In this document: positions 1 through 7,512 of the stretch, one piece after another
How the letters are laid out: every line of letters starts with the position of its first letter
How positions within the stretch are numbered: the stretch's first letter is position 1
NCBI RefSeq assembly: GCF_014199415.1
Contig: NZ_JACIJN010000001.1
Location: 526,641-590,640 of the forward strand
Length of the DNA stretch: 64,000 bases
Direction: 5' to 3'
Source of the DNA: Sphingomonas endophytica
GTDB lineage: Bacteria > Pseudomonadota > Alphaproteobacteria > Sphingomonadales > Sphingomonadaceae
Made by a program: the position numbers and the translations under genes
Notes under the pieces: generated by a model
What the model was told of the DNA's origin: nothing
What the model saw: only the letters and a program-made list of their open reading frames with translations
The model's database searches: none

Positions 1-1679
1 AGCACCGCGACGACTGGGTCGATAACGACTACACCGGCGTCAGCCGCGACGGGACGCGTCCGGGTCGCGACGCGATGGGCGGCTTTGACGAGCGGGACGC
101 ACGCTTGCAGGTGCTGCTGACCCCGACCGAGACGCTGTCCATCAACCTGTCGGGCCACGTCCGCTCCTATGAGGGCACGTCGACGGTCTTCCACCGCGGC
201 GCGCTGATCAAGGGACAGAACAACATCAACCTCGAACCGCGCGACCGCGTCGCGCTCGACGAGGGCGCGAACAACCCGCAGGCGTACAAGACCTATGGCG
301 GGTCGGTGAACGCGGCGTGGGATTTCGGCGGGGCAACGCTGACCTCGATCACCGCCTATGAGACCACCTCGGGCTACAGCCGCGGCGATACCGACGGCGG
401 CGCGGCGACCAACTTCGGCGGCAGCGGCTATGGCGAGAGCCTGGGCCGCATCCGCGACCTCGATCAGTGGACGCAGGAAGTGCGGCTGGCGAGCAACGGC
501 GACGGCGCGTTCAAGTGGCAGTTCGGCGGCTTCTATTTCGACAGCCGCGACGTCACCGAATTCTACCAGCGCGGCTATTTCCTGCTGCCGGGTGATGCAC
601 AGCGCAACGTCAACAACTGGGTGCGGCTGCGCAACGTCAACACCAGCTGGGCGGTGTTCGGACAGGTGAGCTATCGCCTTGCCGAGCGGCTGACGCTGAC
701 CGCCGGCGCACGCTATACCGAGGACGACAAGGAAACGCAGCTGGTGCGCGCCGGGCGGAACGCTGCAGGCACATCCGACGAGTTCAAGCGCCTGAACCCG
801 AACGCACCGACGCAGGTGAAACTGACCGGCAAGGAGCCGAGCTGGGATCTGTCGGCGCTGTACGAGATCGACCCGACCGCGAGCATCTATGCCCGTGTCG
901 CGCGCGGCTTCCGCGGGCCGACGATCCAGGGGCGTTCGGCGGTGTTCAACACGCCATTCTCGACCGCCGACAGCGAGACGATCATGTCGTACGAGGCGGG
1001 GGTCAAGACGCAGCCGACCTCGAAGTTGCGCCTCAACGCCACCGCCTTCACCTACCGCGTCAACGACATCCAGCTGAACGGCAATGACGCGAACGGCAAC
1101 GGCACGTTGTTCAACGCCGACCACGCCAATGCGTACGGCGTCGAGGCCGAAATGGACTGGCGGCCGATCCGCAACATCACCTTCTCGCTCGGCGGCAGTG
1201 CGATCCATACCGAGATCAAGGACAAGAACGTCTTTGCGCAAGTGTGTCAGTTCGGCCCGAGCGTGACGTGCACGGTGCTGAACCAGACCGTCCCCGCGAC
1301 GATCTTCGGCCAGCCCGCGACGCTGGCGCGGATTGACGGCAATCCGCTGCCGAACGCGCCGCGGTGGCAGGTCGATGCGGCGGTCCGCTACGACATTCCG
1401 CTGTCGGACCGCGGCAACTTCTTCGTGGCGAGCGACGTCAACATGCAGGGCTATACCAACTTCGTCCTGTACAAGACCCGCGAGTTCTTTGCGAACGACA
1501 ACCTCGAACTGGGGCTCAAGGCCGGTTTCACCACTGCCGACGGGCGCTATGAGATCGCAGCGTTCGCGCGCAACATCACCAACGAGAAGAACCTGAAGGG
1601 CGTGATCGAGAACTACAACGCCGCAGTGTTCAACGAGCCGCGGATCGTCGGCGTCTCGCTGAGCGGCAAGTTCGACTGA
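1..1679 (+). CDS. TonB-dependent outer-membrane receptor, C-terminal part (5' end outside window)
   Basis: The frame is already open at the left edge, so the plug domain and the start of the gene lie outside the window. What remains is about 560 residues rich in alternating aromatic and glycine strands typical of a 22-strand barrel, including a segment reading GARYTEDDKE and a later YEAGVKTQ, both usual in TonB-dependent receptors. The protein ends in a strand finishing GVSLSGKFD, with a terminal charged/aromatic pair of the kind used as the outer-membrane assembly signal. The ligand cannot be told from the barrel alone; sphingomonad receptors of this style often take up sugars, aromatics or siderophores. 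A hairpin terminator follows 10 bp after the stop. Confidence 0.85.
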   Translation, partial: HRDDWVDNDYTGVSRDGTRPGRDAMGGFDERDARLQVLLTPTETLSINLSGHVRSYEGTSTVFHRGALIKGQNNINLEPRDRVALDEGANNPQAYKTYGGSVNAAWDFGGATLTSITAYETTSGYSRGDTDGGAATNFGGSGYGESLGRIRDLDQWTQEVRLASNGDGAFKWQFGGFYFDSRDVTEFYQRGYFLLPGDAQRNVNNWVRLRNVNTSWAVFGQVSYRLAERLTLTAGARYTEDDKETQLVRAGRNAAGTSDEFKRLNPNAPTQVKLTGKEPSWDLSALYEIDPTASIYARVARGFRGPTIQGRSAVFNTPFSTADSETIMSYEAGVKTQPTSKLRLNATAFTYRVNDIQLNGNDANGNGTLFNADHANAYGVEAEMDWRPIRNITFSLGGSAIHTEIKDKNVFAQVCQFGPSVTCTVLNQTVPATIFGQPATLARIDGNPLPNAPRWQVDAAVRYDIPLSDRGNFFVASDVNMQGYTNFVLYKTREFFANDNLELGLKAGFTTADGRYEIAAFARNITNEKNLKGVIENYNAAVFNEPRIVGVSLSGKFD

Positions 1680-1688
1680 TCCTGTATT

Positions 1689-1708
1689 GGGGAGGCACCG
1701 GCCTCCCC
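1689..1708 (+). terminator. Hairpin terminator after TonB receptor
   Basis: A perfect 8-bp stem GGGGAGGC / GCCTCCCC with a 4-base loop lies just after the receptor stop codon. There is no U-tract, so it may act as a transcript 3'-end stabiliser rather than a classical intrinsic terminator. Confidence 0.5.
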
Positions 1709-1713
1709 GCCCT

Positions 1714-1810
1714 CCGTCATTCCCGCGCAGGCGGAAATCCAGAAGCGCAGGTCTTCGTAAGAGCCGAAACGTCAGCTTGTCTGGATCCCCGCCGGCGCGG
1801 GGATGACGGA
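1714..1810. repeat. Dispersed palindromic repeat, family A
   Basis: About 97 bp starting with a cgtcattcccgcg-type arm and ending with an inverted gcggggatgacgg arm, with ccag and ctgg sub-arms inside. The same layout recurs at 32145, 34061, 45367, 61977 and 62157. It lies between two convergent genes. Confidence 0.8.
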
Positions 1811-1819
1811 GCGGCAGGC

Positions 1820-2515
1820 TCACCCGATCTCCTCGATCCAGTCAGGCAGGTCCGCCAGCCGTGCCAGTTGCCGGAAGCGCGGGTGATCGACCGGAGCGGT
1901 CGCCACCTCGTGCGCCCATGCCAGAGGCTGTGGAATAAACGCGCCCCGTGCCCCCGCCTCCAGTGCGGGCAGGACGTCCGAGCGCATCGAGTCGCCCGCC
2001 ATCACCGCATGGTCGGGGGCGCAGCCATAGCGGTGGAAGACGCGCACGAACGTTTCCGCGCGCTTGTCGCTGACGATCTCGACCCCGGTGAACAATTGCC
2101 CGAGCCCCGAGGCGGCGAGCTTCACCTCCTGGTGGAGCAGATCGCCCTTGGTTACCAGCACCAGCCGCCCCAGCCCCGCCAGCCGCTCCAGCGTCTCGCC
2201 GATCCCGTCGAGTAACTCGACCGGATGCGCGAGCAATTCGCGCCCGATCGCGAGGATGCGCCGCACGCTCGCCGCGGGCAATTCGTCACCCGCCAGTTCA
2301 AGCGCGGTCTCGATCATCGATAGCGTGAAGCTCTTCGCGCCATAGCCATAGTGCCGCAGGTTGCGGATCTCGATCGCCTGCATCCGCGCGCGCGCCGCCG
2401 CATTATCGGCATAGGGCGCGACCAATTCGGCGAACGCCTGCTCCGCCGCGGCGAAGAAGCGCATATTGTGCCACAGCGTGTCGTCGGCATCGAGGCAGAT
2501 GAGATCGATCGGCAT
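1820..2515 (-). CDS. HAD-family hydrolase
   Basis: A 231-residue cytoplasmic phosphatase-like protein of the haloacid dehalogenase superfamily. The nucleophile motif CLDADDTLWHN (DxD) is near residue 10, a TK pair (LVTKGD) matches motifs II/III, and AGDSMRSDV near the C-terminus supplies the magnesium-binding acidic residues. The length fits subfamily I phosphatases with a helical cap. The open frame extends 35 codons further upstream, but the ATG at 2515 immediately precedes the first conserved strand, so it was chosen. Substrate is not predictable. It follows the secreted-protein gene on the same strand by 19 bp, so the two may be co-transcribed. Confidence 0.85.
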   Translation of the reverse strand: MPIDLICLDADDTLWHNMRFFAAAEQAFAELVAPYADNAAARARMQAIEIRNLRHYGYGAKSFTLSMIETALELAGDELPAASVRRILAIGRELLAHPVELLDGIGETLERLAGLGRLVLVTKGDLLHQEVKLAASGLGQLFTGVEIVSDKRAETFVRVFHRYGCAPDHAVMAGDSMRSDVLPALEAGARGAFIPQPLAWAHEVATAPVDHPRFRQLARLADLPDWIEEIG

Positions 2516-2534
2516 GGCGGCGTTTCTACCGGCG

Positions 2535-3251
2535 TCAGAGTTCGCGCACCAGCCGCACGCCGAGCGTCGGGCGCGCGCGGTGATGGCGATGCTTCTCGAC
2601 CCCCGCCGCCGCCTGCACATTGACCTTGGCGGCCAATCGCTGGTGCAACTGTGGCGCGACCCGCACCAGCCGCTCGCGCCCGCCCGCGACGTTCAGTTCG
2701 ACCCCCGCGATCGTCCCCGCGGCGACGTCGTAGAAGGTGGCATGATTGAGCAGCAGCGCGTTGCGCCCGTTACGGCGCTGGAGCGCGATATCGTCGACGC
2801 CGACCATGTTCATCATGCTCCACCGCGCATCGAAGCGGTGCCCTGCCATATAGAGAAGGGAATTGCTGTAGCGCCCGGTCTCGCGGTCGTAGATGCCGAG
2901 ATATTGCACGCCATGCGCGCTGCGCCCGTCCGCCGACGCGCCGAACGCCGCCTGCAGCCCGAGCTTGAACGCCTCCAGCTTCGCACCGTTGAACGGCAGC
3001 TCGAACTCAATCGCCTTGCCGTCGGCGAAGGCATATTCGACCTCGGGCGCCCATTCGGCGGCGCGCGGGCGGAACGGCGAGGTGGTCATCGCCAGCGCAT
3101 TGACCTCCATCTCGCCTTTCTGCGCGCCGAGCGGGCGCATCATGTCGAAAATCATCGGTTCCGGGATCACCGGGTACGCGGGCTGTGCCGCCGCGCCGGT
3201 CGCGGCGGTGAGCATGATGGCGAGCAGGGTCGTGGCGGTGGCGATACGCAT
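2535..3251 (-). CDS. Secreted protein of unknown function
   Basis: A 238-residue protein with a clear Sec signal peptide (MRIATATTLLAIMLTAATGAAA, cleavage after about residue 22). I do not recognise the family. The mature part is rich in beta-type segments and has phrases such as PFNGAKLEAFKLGLQAAFG and GRYSNSLLYMAGHRF, reminiscent of periplasmic or outer-membrane beta-barrel proteins of modest size. The start at 3251 is preceded by a GGAG motif; an upstream in-frame ATG would place 18 charged residues ahead of the signal peptide and is unlikely. It is probably transcribed with the downstream HAD gene. Confidence 0.65.
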   Translation of the reverse strand: MRIATATTLLAIMLTAATGAAAQPAYPVIPEPMIFDMMRPLGAQKGEMEVNALAMTTSPFRPRAAEWAPEVEYAFADGKAIEFELPFNGAKLEAFKLGLQAAFGASADGRSAHGVQYLGIYDRETGRYSNSLLYMAGHRFDARWSMMNMVGVDDIALQRRNGRNALLLNHATFYDVAAGTIAGVELNVAGGRERLVRVAPQLHQRLAAKVNVQAAAGVEKHRHHRARPTLGVRLVREL

Positions 3252-3527
3252 CGGGAGCTCCGCGGGAAGAGAGAGCCGTAGTCCTATCTGGGTGGCGCGG
3301 CGCAAGCATGGATGGTCGGTGACGATATGTTGCCAGTCCAGTGGGTTGCCGGCGCGAATGTTGCGAATGTTGAGACGCTGGCGGGGTGCTTTCGTGGGTC
3401 GCAGCGGGGCGATGAGGACGTGGCGGGTGGACCATCTGGCATCGTTCGACCGGTATCATGCGGTGGTCGGCGTAGGACAGGTCGGGCTGGTTCGTCGTTT
3501 GCCATGCGATCCACAAGCCTCATGCGT

Positions 3528-3660
3528 CGTCGCCCCTGCGCAGGCAGGGGGCTATGACTGTCGCGTCATGCGGGTCGGGTGACACAGGCGCGGCATCTGT
3601 GTGTCGGCCGCACTGACGCACGAGACAGGCATGGGCTCCTGCCTGCGCAGGGGCGACGGT
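3528..3660. repeat. Inverted pair of family C palindromic repeats; only content of the 3252-3754 gap
   Basis: Two copies of the cgtcgcccctgcgcaggcagggg element in opposite orientation, at 3528-3552 and about 3633-3660, form a long interrupted palindrome. Similar pairs occur at 12091, 18840 and 28689. The rest of the 500-bp gap between the secreted-protein gene and the hydrolase shows no convincing gene. Confidence 0.8.
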
Positions 3661-3754
3661 GGAGGTGAAGAGTTCGCGCCTTGGTCTTGAAGTGGCCGCG
3701 ATCGTGCCATGTCGCGATCGGATGCCGACGCCTCGGCAGCGTTGGGGGACGTGA

Positions 3755-4721
3755 GTGCGCAAGGCTTTGTGGATCACCTGCGGCGTGACAGCGCTGCTGC
3801 TGACGGGCGTGATCTATGAGCGCCGCGCCGAACGGATCGACGCGGTGCGCCATCCCGCGCCCGGTCGGCTGATCGCGGTCGGCGATCACCGCCTCCACTT
3901 GTGGTGCGTCGGTCGCGGCACACCGACCGTGCTGCTGCTGTCCGGCGACGGTACGCCATCGGTGACGATGCACGCCGCGCAGCGCCGGATCGCTGCCGAT
4001 ACGCGCGTGTGCAGCTACGACCGCGCCGGGCTGGGGTGGAGCGATCCCGCACCGCGGCCCATGGGATTGCGCGGGCAGGTCGACGATCTCGAGCGCTTGC
4101 TGGCGCGCGGTGGCGTCGACGGGCCGCTCGTGCTGGTGCCGGAATCGGGCGGCAACGTCATCGCGCTCGCCTTCTTCCGTCGTGCGCCGCAGCGGGTGGT
4201 GGGCATGGTGATGGTCGACGGGTCGGAACCGTCGCTGTGGTTCCGTGGCAGTCCGGACGAATTTCCCATGCTGCGCTTGACCGACCCGCTGTGGCAGGCC
4301 GGCTGGCGGCTCGGCATCGTTCGGCTGATCCTGCCCTTTGCGGTGCCGTCGTGGGTTGAGGCGCTGCCGCCCGATCTGCGCGGGCAGTTCGACGCGGTCT
4401 GGTCGCGCGCGATGCCGGGACAGGCGCGCGATCCGATCGATCGCTGGGAGCGGACCCCCGCAGTCAATCGACCGGAGGCTGTTCCCGGCTTGCTGGGCGA
4501 TCGGCCGCTGGTCGTGGTCCGCCACGGGCTTGCCGGCGGGATGGGTGTTCCGGCGAAATACGAGGGCGAATGGCCGGCGGCGCAGGCCCGGCTGATGAAG
4601 CTGTCGCGCGCCAGCGAGATGGTGGTGGCGACGCGGAGCCATCATCCAATCGCCGAGGAAAATCCGGTGCTGGTGAGCGGAGGTCCGCAGGGTGGTGGCG
4701 CGGGTGCGGGCGCGGTTATGA
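3755..4721 (+). CDS. Alpha/beta hydrolase with a probable C-terminal frameshift
   Basis: N-terminal membrane anchor (residues 3-20) followed by an alpha/beta-hydrolase fold. The nucleophile elbow reads VPESGGN with Ser131, an unusual form of GxSxG. The catalytic His lies in the RSHHPIAEENP segment near residue 298. Read literally, the frame continues to a stop at 4921 through a terminator hairpin and into typA, giving a low-complexity tail. One frame over, from about 4683, the DNA encodes VRRVVARVRARL and stops at 4721, exactly what a hydrolase C-terminal helix looks like and 2 bp before the terminator. A single extra base around 4676-4682 (GG tract) explains this, either a real mutation or a sequence error. 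Start is GTG with GGGGG upstream. Confidence 0.7.
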
Positions 4722-4723
4722 GA

Positions 4724-4759
4724 ACGGCCACCGCCGGGTGGGCGGTGGCCGTCTTTCTC
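4724..4759 (+). terminator. Intrinsic terminator of the hydrolase gene
   Basis: A perfect 12-bp stem ACGGCCACCGCC / GGCGGTGGCCGT with a 5-base loop, followed by the T-rich ctttctcttt. It begins 2 bp after the stop codon of the corrected hydrolase frame. Confidence 0.85.
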
Positions 4760-4772
4760 TTTCCTAGCCCGC

Positions 4773-4854
4773 CACGGGCGAAGCCCGTGTCGTCGGACGG
4801 CGCTGTAGCGCCGCCGGCCGGGCGAGGCTTTCGCTCGCGGGCAGCTTGCTGCCC
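4773..4854. other. Run of four consecutive short hairpins between convergent genes
   Basis: Stems at 4773-4789 (7 bp, loop gaa), 4799-4812 (6 bp, loop gt), 4822-4838 (5 bp) and 4839-4854 (7 bp, loop tt) follow one another almost without gaps, between the hydrolase terminator and the typA stop codon. They may serve as the typA 3' end or be a repeat cluster. Confidence 0.6.
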
Positions 4855-4869
4855 GCTTGCCGCCTCGCC

Positions 4870-6690
4870 TTACGCCGCCTTGGCGCGGCTGGCGCGCTTG
4901 CGCTCGTTCGGATCGAGGTAGCGCTTGCGCAGCCGGATCGTCTTGGGGGTCACCTCGACCATCTCGTCGTCGTCGATATACGCAATCGCCTGTTCCAGCG
5001 TCATCTTCTTCGGCGGGGTCAGGCGAATCGCATCGTCCTTGCCGCCCGACGCGCGGAAGTTGGTCAGCTGCTTCGCCTTCATCGGGTTGACCTCGAGGTC
5101 ATCCGTCTTGGCGTTCTCGCCGATGATCATGCCCTCGTAGAGCGCCTCGCCGTGGCCGACGAACAGGATGCCGCGATCCTCGAGCGGACCGAGCGCATAG
5201 CCCTGCGCCTCGCCCGCGCCGTTCGAGATGAGGACGCCGTTCTTGCGGCCCTCGATATTGCCCTTGTGCGGGCCGTACTTCTCGAACAGCCGGTTCATGA
5301 TCCCGGTGCCGCGCGTGTCCGACAGGAACTCGCCGTGATAGCCGATCATCCCGCGCGACGGCGCGGAGAAGGTGATGCGCGTCTTGCCGCCGGTCGACGG
5401 GCGCATGTCGGTCATCTCGGCCTTGCGGAGGTTCATCTTCTCGACGACCGTACCCGAATGCTCCTCATCGACGTCGATGATGACGGTTTCGTACGGCTCG
5501 GTCTTCTTGCCGTCCTCGTCCTCGCCGAACAGCACGCGCGGACGGCTGATCCCCAGCTCGAAGCCTTCGCGGCGCATCGTCTCGATCAGCACGCCGAGCT
5601 GAAGCTCGCCGCGGCCCGCCACCTCGAAGCTGTCGCGGTCGGCGGCCTCGGTCACCTTGATCGCGACGTTGGTCTCGGCTTCGCGCATCAGGCGATCGCG
5701 GATCATGCGGCTGGTGACCTTGCTGCCCTCGCGCCCCGCCATCGGCGAGTCGTTGACCGCGAAGCGCATCGACAGCGTCGGCGGATCGATCGGCTGCGCC
5801 TGGATCGGCACGCTGACGGTGGTGTCGCAAATCGTGTTGGCGACGGTCGCGACCGCGAGACCGGCGAGCGAGATGATGTCGCCCGCACGTGCCTCTTCGA
5901 CCGGGACACGCTCCAGCCCGCGGAAGCTCATCAGCTTCGACGCGCGGCCGGTTTCGATCACATTGCCCTGGTTATCGAGCGCGTGGATCGGCTGGTTGAG
6001 CTTCACGACGCCCGACTGGACGCGGCCGGTAAGGATACGGCCGAGGAAGTTGTCGCGGTCGAGCAGCGTGACGAGGAAGCTGAACGGCGCGTCCTGGTCC
6101 AGCGCGGGCGGCGGGACGTGATCGACGATCTTCTGGAACAGCGGGGTCAGCGTGCCCTCGCGACGGTCCATGTCGGTCGAGGCATAGCCGTTGCGGCCCG
6201 AGGCGTAGAGGACCGGGAAGTCGAGCTGCTCGTCGGACGCCTCAAGCGCGACGAACAGGTCGAACACCTCGTCGAGCACTTCCTGGATGCGCGCGTCCGA
6301 CCGGTCGACCTTGTTGACGACGACGATCGGGCGCAGCCCCAGCGCCAGCGCCTTGCCGGTGACGAACTTGGTCTGCGGCATCGCGCCCTCGGCGGCGTCG
6401 ACCAGCAGGATCACGCCGTCGACCATCGAGAGGATCCGCTCCACCTCGCCGCCGAAGTCGGCGTGGCCCGGCGTATCGACGATGTTGATGCGCGTGCCTT
6501 CCCACTCGATCGAGGTCGGCTTGGCGAGAATGGTGATCCCGCGCTCCTTTTCGAGGTCGTTCGAGTCCATCGCGCGTTCCTCGACGCGCTGGTTGTCGCG
6601 GAACGTGCCCGACTGGCGGAAAAGCTGATCGACGAGAGTGGTTTTGCCATGATCGACGTGCGCGATGATGGCGATATTGCGCAGGTTCAT
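4870..6690 (-). CDS. typA: Translational GTPase TypA/BipA
   Basis: 606 residues, the usual length for the family. Ribosome-associated GTPase related to EF-G, involved in ribosome assembly and in cold and stress adaptation. The P-loop AHVDHGKTT is at residues 10-18, switch I ERGITI, switch II DTPGHADFGGE and the specificity motif NKVDR follow in order, then domain II, the EF-G-like domain III and V and the lysine-rich BipA C-terminal region. The ATG at 6690 is the natural start because the first beta strand (NIAIIAHVDHG) begins immediately. It stands alone between the hydrolase (convergent) and the smtA gene upstream on the same strand. Confidence 0.97.
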   Translation of the reverse strand: MNLRNIAIIAHVDHGKTTLVDQLFRQSGTFRDNQRVEERAMDSNDLEKERGITILAKPTSIEWEGTRINIVDTPGHADFGGEVERILSMVDGVILLVDAAEGAMPQTKFVTGKALALGLRPIVVVNKVDRSDARIQEVLDEVFDLFVALEASDEQLDFPVLYASGRNGYASTDMDRREGTLTPLFQKIVDHVPPPALDQDAPFSFLVTLLDRDNFLGRILTGRVQSGVVKLNQPIHALDNQGNVIETGRASKLMSFRGLERVPVEEARAGDIISLAGLAVATVANTICDTTVSVPIQAQPIDPPTLSMRFAVNDSPMAGREGSKVTSRMIRDRLMREAETNVAIKVTEAADRDSFEVAGRGELQLGVLIETMRREGFELGISRPRVLFGEDEDGKKTEPYETVIIDVDEEHSGTVVEKMNLRKAEMTDMRPSTGGKTRITFSAPSRGMIGYHGEFLSDTRGTGIMNRLFEKYGPHKGNIEGRKNGVLISNGAGEAQGYALGPLEDRGILFVGHGEALYEGMIIGENAKTDDLEVNPMKAKQLTNFRASGGKDDAIRLTPPKKMTLEQAIAYIDDDEMVEVTPKTIRLRKRYLDPNERKRASRAKAA

Positions 6691-6787
6691 ACGGGTTCCT
6701 GAGGGTGGCCCGCTTGTCCGCAGGCAGTTTCGCCGCGCCGCATAGCGGAAAGTTCCCGCGATGACCAGCCTTGGCGCAGAACGCGGA

Positions 6788-6820
6788 CGGGCCGGCCACC
6801 CCGAAGGAGTGACCGGCCCG
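6788..6820 (-). terminator. Hairpin terminator of the smtB-smtA operon
   Basis: Read leftward, an 8-bp perfect outer stem CGGGCCGG / CCGGCCCG extends through further pairs to a TTCG tetraloop. It lies about 25 bp downstream of the smtA stop codon. The T-tract is weak. Confidence 0.6.
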
Positions 6821-6845
6821 CTTCACGCAAGCAAACGCCGCGCGA

Positions 6846-7016
6846 TCAGCCGTGGCAGGCGCAGCCGGCGTGCTCGCAGCCATCGCCATCGGCGTGATGC
6901 TGGGCGCAGGAATCGCTGCAGAAGCTGCGGCCCTCGGCCTCGACGGCCTTGCCGGGGGTGACGATGCACACGCAATCGGCGCAGCCGCACTTCACCATTT
7001 CGACGTTGACGGTCAT
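6846..7016 (-). CDS. smtA: Bacterial metallothionein (SmtA/BmtA type)
   Basis: A 56-residue cytoplasmic metal-binding protein with nine cysteines (residues 10, 12, 15, 17, 33, 37, 47, 52, 54) and four histidines. The spacing CGCADCVC, then SFCSDSC, then the terminal CEHAGCACHG matches cyanobacterial SmtA, which is also 56 residues with nine cysteines and binds a Zn4 cluster. It starts 4 bp after the smtB stop codon and its Shine-Dalgarno GAGG lies inside the end of smtB, so the two are translated from one message. Role: sequestering surplus zinc (possibly cadmium or copper). Very secure from the cysteine pattern plus the adjacent SmtB repressor. Confidence 0.93.
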   Translation of the reverse strand: MTVNVEMVKCGCADCVCIVTPGKAVEAEGRSFCSDSCAQHHADGDGCEHAGCACHG

Positions 7017-7020
7017 GATC

Positions 7021-7326
7021 CTAATCCTCGTGATTGTGGTCTTCGGGTTCCAGAACGTGGTCCATCATGTTGGTCAGCATGACGCGGACGTGGCAGTCGG
7101 GGATCGCGTAGAACACGTTCCGCCCCTGCCGGCTCTGACTGAGCAGCCGCCCCGCGCGCAGCAGCCGTAGATGCTGCGACACGAGGCTCTGACTGACACC
7201 GAGTTCTTCGGTCAGCTCGCCCACCGAGCGCGGCCCGTCGAGACAGGCAGCGACCAGCCGCAGGCGGTTCGGTTCTCCGAGCAGCCGGAACAGCTCCGAC
7301 AGTTGCGCACTTTCATCCGGTGTCAT
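7021..7326 (-). CDS. smtB: ArsR/SmtB-family metal-responsive repressor
   Basis: A 101-residue winged-helix dimeric repressor. The recognition helix region ELGVSQSLVSQHLRLLRAG is at residues 41-59. The C-terminal helix carries Asp77, His79, His90 and Glu93 in the exact D-x-H-x10-H-x2-E spacing of the alpha5 zinc site of SmtB/CzrA. The ELCVCDL-type alpha3 cysteine site of arsenic or cadmium sensors is missing. Zinc is therefore the likely inducer. The ATG at 7326 follows a GAGGT motif, and an operator-like dyad overlaps the promoter just upstream, so the gene should repress itself and smtA. Confidence 0.93.
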   Translation of the reverse strand: MTPDESAQLSELFRLLGEPNRLRLVAACLDGPRSVGELTEELGVSQSLVSQHLRLLRAGRLLSQSRQGRNVFYAIPDCHVRVMLTNMMDHVLEPEDHNHED

Positions 7327-7337
7327 GGCACCTCATG

Positions 7338-7380
7338 TATGAACGAATGCTCATATATTCATCTGTTTATTAGTTGTCAA
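7338..7380 (-). promoter_or_regulatory. smtB-smtA promoter with overlapping SmtB-type operator
   Basis: Reading leftward there is a perfect -35 TTGACA (7375-7380), a 17-bp spacer and a -10 TATATG (7352-7357). The dyad TATGAAC-GAAT-GCTCATA (7338-7355; arms pair except one base) overlaps the -10 and the start site. It resembles the known ArsR/SmtB operator pattern TGAAC...TTCA and is placed so that a bound repressor would block polymerase. Confidence 0.75.
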
Positions 7381-7432
7381 GGCTAATATATCGGCAGCAG
7401 GCTTGCCGCATGCACTTGTGACGCCGGTCAGC

Positions 7433-7450
7433 GTGTTATATCTATAACAC
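7433..7450. promoter_or_regulatory. Perfect 8-2-8 palindrome upstream of telA
   Basis: GTGTTATA-tc-TATAACAC, an exact inverted repeat 60 bp before telA. It is strikingly AT-rich for this genome and sits at the expected promoter position, so a dimeric regulator probably binds here. The regulator is unknown; no candidate gene is adjacent to telA other than smtB, whose operator looks different. Confidence 0.6.
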
Positions 7451-7512
7451 GGTTGTGCAAACGCCCGGAACGCGGGACAAAGGCTGTGCCGAGAAAGAAG
7501 GATGACGTGACG

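Noticed and set aside
3528..3660. CRISPR-like array from repeated palindromes
   Set aside because: Copies are inverted pairs without regular spacing or spacers; the same holds for the clusters at 12075, 18840 and 28689.
4846..6702. 618-codon open frame on the + strand opposite typA
   Set aside because: It mirrors the typA coding frame on the other strand; the composition (Asp/Arg/Leu/His-rich, no domain) is typical of antisense frames in GC-rich genes.
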